Shown here in pieces: positions 44,201 to 49,539 of a stretch of 49,539 bases of DNA. The translations under genes and the position numbers were made by a program. A model generated the notes under the pieces. That model did not search any database and was not told the origin of the DNA. It was given only the letters and a program-made list of their open reading frames with translations. Source of the DNA: Burkholderiales bacterium (GTDB lineage: Bacteria; Pseudomonadota; Gammaproteobacteria; Burkholderiales; Burkholderiaceae_B); contig JAIXTE010000037.1 in NCBI GenBank assembly GCA_027484315.1, positions 1 to 49,539 of the forward strand. The letters are read 5' to 3'. The stretch's first letter is position 1, and each line of letters opens with the position of its first letter.

Positions 44201-45340
44201 CTACGCGGTAGGGAACCAAAAATCGAAAGCCATTTTTGATGACGGCGTGAGGTCGTTTTCAAAACCCACCACGCGTTTTGCGAATCGCATCTGCGAGTCA
44301 ATAATACGTTTGAAGATTCGGCTGTTGGCAGATTCGCGGGCGATGATCTTTCGCCAGGCATTCAACTGCGCTTTCAAAATGTCATCGGGTGTTCCGAAAT
44401 ACCGTACCCCTTGTTTGCGCCGCATTTCCTCGTAGTCAGTTGAAAACCGGTCGGCTGCTTTCCAGCTCAGGTCCGCAGAAGAGGCCTGCAAGGCATAGCG
44501 GATAATTGATCGCAGCGCAAAGGACAAACCATCAAATCGCTCCTTGTTGAAAATCACTTCAAACACTTCGCTGCTTTGATGGAAACTACGGATCATGCAC
44601 ACCGAGGAAACACTGGGAAAACCGAGGGCCCTGTCTGAACTCGGGTTGTTGAATTCCGCTGCATCAATCAATCCCTTGTCCAGCCAAGGCACAATGTCTG
44701 CGGGCTGAAGCGCAGTAGTGTTCAGGCCAAGTTCCTTGAATACTTCAGCTGCAAGGCCAACCGCTCGAAACCTCAAGCCCTCAAGGTCTTTCAAATTTGA
44801 AATGCGGTTCTTGAACCATCCCAAGGGTTGAGGAGTTAGCGGCCCATACATGAACCCCTGAATATTCAGATTCATTTCCTTTTGAACAAGCTCGTCATAC
44901 AGCTGCTGACCGCCGCCATATTGAAACCAGGCCAGAATCTGGTTTGAGCTCATGCCGAAACTCGGGCCACTGCCGAAAAGGGAAAATGCAGCATGTCGGT
45001 CGTGCCAGTAGGTAGGCACACCATGCCCGCCATCCAGTTGACCCTTGTGCACCGCATTTTGAATGCCGAATGCTTTCACGATGCTGTTGGCTGGATAGAC
45101 ATCAATTCGCAGTTCGCCGCCCGACATGTCATTCACCTTTTTGGCGAAGTCCTGGGCAAACTCATTGAAAATGTCTTTGGTAGGCCAAGTGCTTTGAAAC
45201 TTCAGCACGATGGGCTTGCCAGCTTTGATCAACGCCGGGGGTTGAGCCTGAACAGGCACAACCAATGCACCCGCACCCACAGCCAGTGCCTGTTGCACAA
45301 AACGTCTTCGGGAATCGTCACTCATCGAGTCGTCGCGCAT
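44201..45340 (-). CDS. TRAP transporter substrate-binding protein (DctP family), orphan
   Basis: 379 residues. A twin-arginine-like signal (RRRFVQQALAVGAGALVVP) leads to the DctP fold: LKFQSTWPTKDIFNEFAQDF, GGELRIDVYPA, then DLEGLRFRAVGLAAEVFKEL with the conserved Arg that binds a carboxylate, and AAEFNNPSSD. No DctQ or DctM membrane genes are near, so it must borrow a transporter or act as a sensor. It lies 5 nt after the LutC-like gene. A 2-oxo or hydroxy acid is a reasonable ligand guess (inference). Confidence 0.88.
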   Translation of the reverse strand: MRDDSMSDDSRRRFVQQALAVGAGALVVPVQAQPPALIKAGKPIVLKFQSTWPTKDIFNEFAQDFAKKVNDMSGGELRIDVYPANSIVKAFGIQNAVHKGQLDGGHGVPTYWHDRHAAFSLFGSGPSFGMSSNQILAWFQYGGGQQLYDELVQKEMNLNIQGFMYGPLTPQPLGWFKNRISNLKDLEGLRFRAVGLAAEVFKELGLNTTALQPADIVPWLDKGLIDAAEFNNPSSDRALGFPSVSSVCMIRSFHQSSEVFEVIFNKERFDGLSFALRSIIRYALQASSADLSWKAADRFSTDYEEMRRKQGVRYFGTPDDILKAQLNAWRKIIARESANSRIFKRIIDSQMRFAKRVVGFENDLTPSSKMAFDFWFPTA

Positions 45341-45345
45341 GTTGA

Positions 45346-46032
45346 TTACTGCCCGACCAGAATCAAGTGCACCCTGTAAGGTCCATGCGCCCCAAGCACA
45401 ATGGTTTGTTCAATGTCAGCTGTTCGTGAAGGGCCGGAGACAAAGTTCAAGGCACGCGGCATCAGCCGGTCTTGTGAACGCAAGCGGGCAAACGCGTCTT
45501 CCATGGTGTATACCACCTGGCTGGCGTGAACTACGGCGATATGCGTTTCAGGCAATAAATGAGTGCTCGCAGGCTCTTGTGGATTGCTCGCAAAGACCAG
45601 CGTGCCGGTTTCAGCCACTGCGCAGGCCACAGCACTGATTCCGATCAAATCGTCACCTGTGGGTGCACCAAGACGATTTGGCTGGGACAGCACAGACCAA
45701 TCCAGGTGACTCAATGCTGGCCAAACCGCAACCGTGCCATTCAACTGCAAACTGGCCAGGTAATCATTGCAAGCCTGAACAATCCCCTGCTCGGAATCCA
45801 CGCGGTGCAGGGTACACAGCATCGCTTTTGATCGCTCTTCAAAAAGAGCCACCACATTATCGACAGGCGCAGGTGCCGGACCACGGGTTTTGCGAGTCAG
45901 GTAACCTTGCGCAAGGATCCGCTCATTTGCATGCATTGATTCAGGCCTGGATTGCAGGCTGCGAATTCGCTTGAGAATTTCGGCTCGTGCACCGGAAGTA
46001 TCCAAATCGTCATCGTTCAGGGACAGGCTCAA
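45346..46032 (-). CDS. lutC: LutC-like LUD-domain protein
   Basis: 228 residues. The C-terminal LUD domain is visible (GDDLIGISAVACAVAETGTL, then RALNFVSGPSRTADIEQTIV and LGAHGPYRVHLILV). LutC is part of the LutABC L-lactate dehydrogenase complex, but LutA and LutB are not in this window. The N-terminal 60 residues are less conserved. It is probably co-transcribed with the orphan TRAP receptor. TATAAT lies about 70 nt upstream on the minus strand, without a good -35. Confidence 0.82.
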   Translation of the reverse strand: MSLSLNDDDLDTSGARAEILKRIRSLQSRPESMHANERILAQGYLTRKTRGPAPAPVDNVVALFEERSKAMLCTLHRVDSEQGIVQACNDYLASLQLNGTVAVWPALSHLDWSVLSQPNRLGAPTGDDLIGISAVACAVAETGTLVFASNPQEPASTHLLPETHIAVVHASQVVYTMEDAFARLRSQDRLMPRALNFVSGPSRTADIEQTIVLGAHGPYRVHLILVGQ

Positions 46033-46237
46033 GATTTACCCTCAAATACGGCTTGCAACGGGAATGACAGAGTCACTCTATATAGGTATCGAATGTCCCC
46101 ATTATAGAAAAACAAACTCCGTGTTGCGCCTAGGGTATGCCCCCATGTCAGTTGATCAATTCGAGCAGACGCTCCAGCCCAACGGTGCGTGATGGATTAC
46201 AATATGACGTTACCTTGTTGAATCACACATTCTCACC

Positions 46238-46561
46238 ATGACACACGTAGTTACCGAGTCCTGCATCAAATGCAAATACACCGATTGCGTGGATGTATGT
46301 CCAGTCGACTGTTTCCGTGAAGGCCCCAACTTTCTGGTCATCGATCCCGATGAATGCATTGACTGCGCCGTGTGCATTCCAGAATGCCCGGTGAATGCCA
46401 TTTACGCCGAAGAAGACGTTCCTGCTGATCAGGTCAAGTTCATCGCAATGAACGTAGACTTGGCCAAAGACTGGCCAAGCATCACACGCATGAAGGCACA
46501 CCTGCCCGATGCCGATGACTGGAAAGACGTCAAAGAGAAATTGCAGTATCTTGAAAAATAA
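46238..46561 (+). CDS. fdxA: 7Fe ferredoxin FdxA
   Basis: 107 residues. Cys patterns [17 protein letters not shown] and [12 protein letters not shown] bind a 3Fe-4S and a 4Fe-4S cluster. The C-terminal extension [20 protein letters not shown] is specific to FdxA. It lies 18 nt before fpr, so donor and acceptor genes are linked. The function is low-potential electron transfer. Confidence 0.96.
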   Translation: MTHVVTESCIKCKYTDCVDVCPVDCFREGPNFLVIDPDECIDCAVCIPECPVNAIYAEEDVPADQVKFIAMNVDLAKDWPSITRMKAHLPDADDWKDVKEKLQYLEK

Positions 46562-46579
46562 CAATTTTTCGGCAGTTCC

Positions 46580-47386
46580 ATGAGTGAAGCTGAAGACAAA
46601 TACACCCGGGAAACCATCACCAGCCTGCGCGTATGGGTTCCGGGAAAGTTGTTTTCCTTCACCTGCACCCGTCCTTCGGGCTACCGATTTACAGCCGGCC
46701 AGTTTGCCCGGCTTGGTGTCGAAAACCTTCTGAAACTGCCAGGCGAACCAGACATCATCTGGCGAGCGTATTCGATGGTTTCAAGCCCATTCGATGAACA
46801 TCTCGAGTTTTTTTCGATCGTCGTGCCCAACGGGGCGTTCACAAGCCACCTCAGCCAGTTGGAAGTGGGCTCACCGATTTATATCGACAAAACCAGCTTT
46901 GGTTTCCTGACCACGAGCCGATTCGAATCAGGCCGCGACCTCTGGCTTCTGGGTTCTGGCACAGGCCTGGCGCCTTTTTTGTCCATATTGCACGACCCCC
47001 AAACCTGGCAGCAATTTAAAAATGTAGTTCTTGTGCACAGCGCCCGAACAACGGAAGAACTGGTTTACCAAGAGATGATCAACAGTTTCACCAGCCACCC
47101 TTTGCTGGCTGAACTGATTGAAGACATGGCACAGCGTTTCCACTACGTGCCCGTTGTCACACGGGAGGAAGCCCCCAACTGCTTGAATGAACGAATCACC
47201 AGGCTGCTTGAAAATGGCGCACTGGCGGCCAGTACAGGGCTCGACTTGAACGTGGACCTGAGCCGCTTCATGATTTGTGGCAATCCCGACATGGTCACTG
47301 ATATTCGCAAGGTATTGAAAACACTTGGTTACTCACCAGCACGGCGGAATAATCCGGGAGAAATTGCGGTGGAGAATTATTGGTGA
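46580..47386 (+). CDS. fpr: Ferredoxin-NADP+ reductase
   Basis: 268 residues. FAD-binding RAYSMVSSP and the NADP-domain LLGSGTGLAPFLSIL are present, and the chain ends with NPGEIAVENYW, with the C-terminal aromatic seen in bacterial Fpr. It is adjacent to fdxA, its likely partner, and moves electrons between NADPH and ferredoxin. A hairpin or terminator before phaZ was not evident. Confidence 0.95.
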   Translation: MSEAEDKYTRETITSLRVWVPGKLFSFTCTRPSGYRFTAGQFARLGVENLLKLPGEPDIIWRAYSMVSSPFDEHLEFFSIVVPNGAFTSHLSQLEVGSPIYIDKTSFGFLTTSRFESGRDLWLLGSGTGLAPFLSILHDPQTWQQFKNVVLVHSARTTEELVYQEMINSFTSHPLLAELIEDMAQRFHYVPVVTREEAPNCLNERITRLLENGALAASTGLDLNVDLSRFMICGNPDMVTDIRKVLKTLGYSPARRNNPGEIAVENYW

Positions 47387-47497
47387 CCGAACAATTTTGC
47401 AAACATGTTGCAATGCAGCAAAGTTTGCAAGATAATCGTCAGGATATTGACTCATAATTGTCAAAAAAGAACATCGCCAAAACGCCGGAGGCACCAC

Positions 47498-48733
47498 ATG
47501 CTGTATCAAATGCACGAATTCCAGAGAGCTTTGCTCAACCCAATGACCATTTGGGCCGAAGCGGGTTCCAAGCTCTACAGCAATCCGTTCAGTCCACTGG
47601 CCCACATGCCCATGGCGCGTCGTATCTCTGCCGGTTTTGAATTGATGTACCGACTGGGGAAAGAATACGAAAAGCCACAGTTTGGAATTACCACTGTGAA
47701 ATGCGGCGACAGGGAAGTGTCGATTGTTCAGGAAATCGTTGAAACCCGACCTTTTTGCAAGCTGATCCATTTCAAGAAGATGGTGCCTGCAGAATCGAAG
47801 CCGTTGAAACCTCAGCCCAAGGTATTGGTGTTTGCTCCGCTTTCGGGTCACCACTCCACCTTGCTGCGCGACACGGTCAAAACCTTGCTGCAAGACCATG
47901 ACGTATTCATCACCGACTGGGTCGACGCCCGAATGGTACCGCTCTCGGAAGGCGCTTTCCATCTGGACGACTACGTGCACTATTGCATCGGTTTTATTCA
48001 GTTGCTGGGGCCAGACGTTCATCTGATTTCTGTCTGTCAGCCCACGGTACCCGTGATGGCAGCAGTGTCATTGATGGCCTCCAACAAAGACCCCAAACAA
48101 GCCAAGAGCATGACCATGATGGGCGGGCCGATCGACACACGCGAAAGCCCCACCGAAGTGAACAACCTGGCGACGAAAAAACCATACTCCTGGTTCGAGA
48201 ACAACGTCATCTATAGTGTTCCACACACCTACCCAGGTTACCTGCGTCGTGTTTACCCTGGCTTCCTGCAACACTTGGGCTTTGTCAGCATGAACCCTGA
48301 CAAACATGCACAAAGCCACTACGACTTCTACATGCACCTGGTTGAAGGTGATGGTGAAAGTGCCGAAAGCCATCGCCAGTTCTATGATGAATACAACGCA
48401 GTACTTGACATGCCGGCTGAATATTACCTGGACACCATCAAGACCGTGTTTCAGGACCATGCCTTGCCCATGGGCACTTGGGATGTTCGCGGCCAACGCG
48501 TAAAACCTGAAGATGTCACCACCGTTGCATTGCTGACTATTGAAGGCGAGCTGGATGACATCTCCGGTCCAGGTCAAACCAAAGCTGCCCTCGGCCTGTG
48601 TAAAAACCTGCCAGCAGACAAGAAAGAGCATTACGAAGCCATGGAATGCGGACACTATGGTATCTTCAGCGGTCGCCGTTGGCGCGAGAAGGTTTACCCA
48701 AAAATCCGTGAATTCATAGCCAAGAATGCATGA
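47498..48733 (+). CDS. phaZ: Intracellular polyhydroxyalkanoate depolymerase
   Basis: 411 residues from the ATG at 47498 ([20 protein letters not shown]), with GGAGG 8 nt upstream. It matches the cytoplasmic depolymerases: [34 protein letters not shown], and a catalytic Cys in [11 protein letters not shown] (in place of the usual lipase Ser), with a likely His in [11 protein letters not shown]. No signal peptide. It breaks down the stored polymer to hydroxybutyrate units. It overlaps the rnfB-like gene by 8 nt. Confidence 0.95.
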   Translation: MLYQMHEFQRALLNPMTIWAEAGSKLYSNPFSPLAHMPMARRISAGFELMYRLGKEYEKPQFGITTVKCGDREVSIVQEIVETRPFCKLIHFKKMVPAESKPLKPQPKVLVFAPLSGHHSTLLRDTVKTLLQDHDVFITDWVDARMVPLSEGAFHLDDYVHYCIGFIQLLGPDVHLISVCQPTVPVMAAVSLMASNKDPKQAKSMTMMGGPIDTRESPTEVNNLATKKPYSWFENNVIYSVPHTYPGYLRRVYPGFLQHLGFVSMNPDKHAQSHYDFYMHLVEGDGESAESHRQFYDEYNAVLDMPAEYYLDTIKTVFQDHALPMGTWDVRGQRVKPEDVTTVALLTIEGELDDISGPGQTKAALGLCKNLPADKKEHYEAMECGHYGIFSGRRWREKVYPKIREFIAKNA

Positions 48734-49367
48734 AAAGCTTGTACAGGAAATAGACGACTTACTTCCTCAAACCCAATGCACGCAGTGCGGGTTTGAGGGC
48801 TGCCTGCCCTACGCCAAAGCAATGGCCAGGCGGGAAGCAAACATCAATCGCTGCCCTCCAGGTGGCACTGCAACCATCAATGCGCTGGCTCGTCTGCTCG
48901 AAAAACCCGTTGTTGAATTAGACAGCACCTGCGGCTCCACCATTGAACGGCACATTGCCAGCATTGACCCCCAACATTGTATCGGTTGCACCTTGTGTAT
49001 CAAGGCCTGCCCGGTTGACGCAATCGTGGGAAGTAGCAAACGTCGTCATGCCGTGATAGCGGAATTGTGTACGGGCTGTGAGCTGTGCATCCCGCCCTGC
49101 CCTGTCGACTGCATTGAAATGTTGTTCATGCCTGAATTCAGCCATTGGGACCAAAATCTGGCTCATGCGGCCCGCAACCGCATGAACACGCGTGAAATTC
49201 GCCTGAAGCGTCAAAAGGAAGAACAAGCTGAACGACTGGAGGCCAAAGCCATTCACAAGCTTGATGAACTCGATGACTCCCCAAGCCCTGATGCCGCCGC
49301 CAAGAAAGCCGTTGTTCAAGCGGCACTTGCACGCGCGCGCGCTCGCCGCCAAGCGCAAACACCATGA
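48726..49367 (+). CDS. rnfB: RnfB-like electron transport iron-sulfur protein
   Basis: 213 residues. An N-terminal [16 protein letters not shown] motif, with later Cys in INRCPPGG, forms a 4Fe-4S site, and two ferredoxin-type sites follow ([12 protein letters not shown] and [12 protein letters not shown]). The N-terminal membrane anchor usual for RnfB is missing: the chain begins at [16 protein letters not shown] basic, Ala/Arg-rich C-terminal tail of about 60 residues is present. No other rnf genes are here. It overlaps phaZ upstream and nth downstream by ATGA. The exact electron partner is unknown. Confidence 0.9.
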   Translation: MHEKLVQEIDDLLPQTQCTQCGFEGCLPYAKAMARREANINRCPPGGTATINALARLLEKPVVELDSTCGSTIERHIASIDPQHCIGCTLCIKACPVDAIVGSSKRRHAVIAELCTGCELCIPPCPVDCIEMLFMPEFSHWDQNLAHAARNRMNTREIRLKRQKEEQAERLEAKAIHKLDELDDSPSPDAAAKKAVVQAALARARARRQAQTP

Positions 49368-49539
49368 ACAAAGAAAAACGAACCGAGATATTCACGCGCT
49401 TTCAGCAAGCCAACCCGGAACCCAAAACGGAGCTGGAATACAGCACACCCTTTGAGTTACTGGCCGCTGTTTTGCTGAGTGCCCAAGCCACGGACAAAGG
49501 TGTCAACATTGCAACCCGGAAGCTGTTTGCAGTAGCCAA
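49364..49539 (+). CDS. nth: Endonuclease III, N-terminal part (cut by window end)
   Basis: 58 complete codons before the window ends. The start [20 protein letters not shown] and the conserved [19 protein letters not shown] block identify Nth, a base-excision DNA glycosylase/AP lyase. The catalytic Lys/Asp and Fe-S cluster lie beyond the window. Translation is coupled to the rnfB-like gene by an ATGA overlap, as is common for rnf-nth. Confidence 0.95.
   Translation, partial: MNKEKRTEIFTRFQQANPEPKTELEYSTPFELLAAVLLSAQATDKGVNIATRKLFAVA

Noticed and set aside
46070-46080. AGAGTCACTCT palindrome upstream of lutC as a regulator site
   Set aside because: Only 5 bp arms and no match to a known lactate-regulator consensus; too short to call.

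Overview
The window reads as chromosome of a betaproteobacterium of the order Burkholderiales. Lineage-typical markers are a Bug/TctC-type solute receptor, a DUF3460 protein, a small Trp-rich protein of the TIGR04438 type, a polyhydroxyalkanoate (PHA) system protein, an intracellular PHA depolymerase and a zapA-6S RNA arrangement. Base composition looks moderate, near 50-53% GC by eye, lower than Burkholderia and in keeping with a Limnobacter-like organism; the genus is inference. No insertion sequence, prophage, CRISPR array or rRNA operon was seen. Apart from one accessory-looking block, the window is housekeeping.

Layout. 1-288: intergenic, with imperfect 47-48 bp tandem repeats and a hairpin. 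289-3077: divergent iron(III)-type ABC permease and ATPase around a Fur-box-like site. 3087-12751: the most unusual block. It holds an ECF sigma factor, a short RskA-like anti-sigma protein without a membrane segment, a complete type I secretion system (ABC exporter, membrane fusion protein, TolC-like channel), a 482-residue acidic protein with ten DPITDIVGG[I/V]T repeats, and a second acidic orphan protein, all on the minus strand. A divergent LuxR-type regulator with a degenerate receiver domain faces them. 12862-14055: queC and tRNA genes for Gly, Cys and Leu behind one strong promoter. 14128-19037: metG, a SulP transporter, a DUF3460 protein and scpA. 19038-19783: a 746 bp gene-free stretch rich in tandem repeats and hairpins.

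19784-26060 (minus): hrcA, hemH, grpE, dnaK and dnaJ, with sigma-32-type promoters before grpE and dnaK; the grpE one lies in a 15+15 bp perfect palindrome. 26137-31292: nadK-recN, fur divergent from bamE, dapB, a ZapB-like coiled-coil gene and zapA, then 6S RNA with a strong terminator. 31548-35690: TauE/SafE permease, lgt, ilvD, a small Trp-rich protein and a cytochrome c. 35767-41823: a Bug receptor and a branched-chain amino acid ABC system (livJ divergent from livHMGF). 41856-46032: an NAD(P)H-dependent 2Fe-2S reductase, an epimerase-like protein, a PHA-system protein, an orphan TRAP receptor and a LutC-like protein. 46238 to the end: fdxA, fpr, phaZ, an rnfB-like gene and the start of nth.

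The best candidate for an undescribed system is the sigma/anti-sigma/type I secretion/repeat-protein locus. My reading, which is inference, is a regulated secretion unit exporting a length-variable, arginine- and cysteine-free extracellular or surface protein that lacks the usual RTX calcium repeats.
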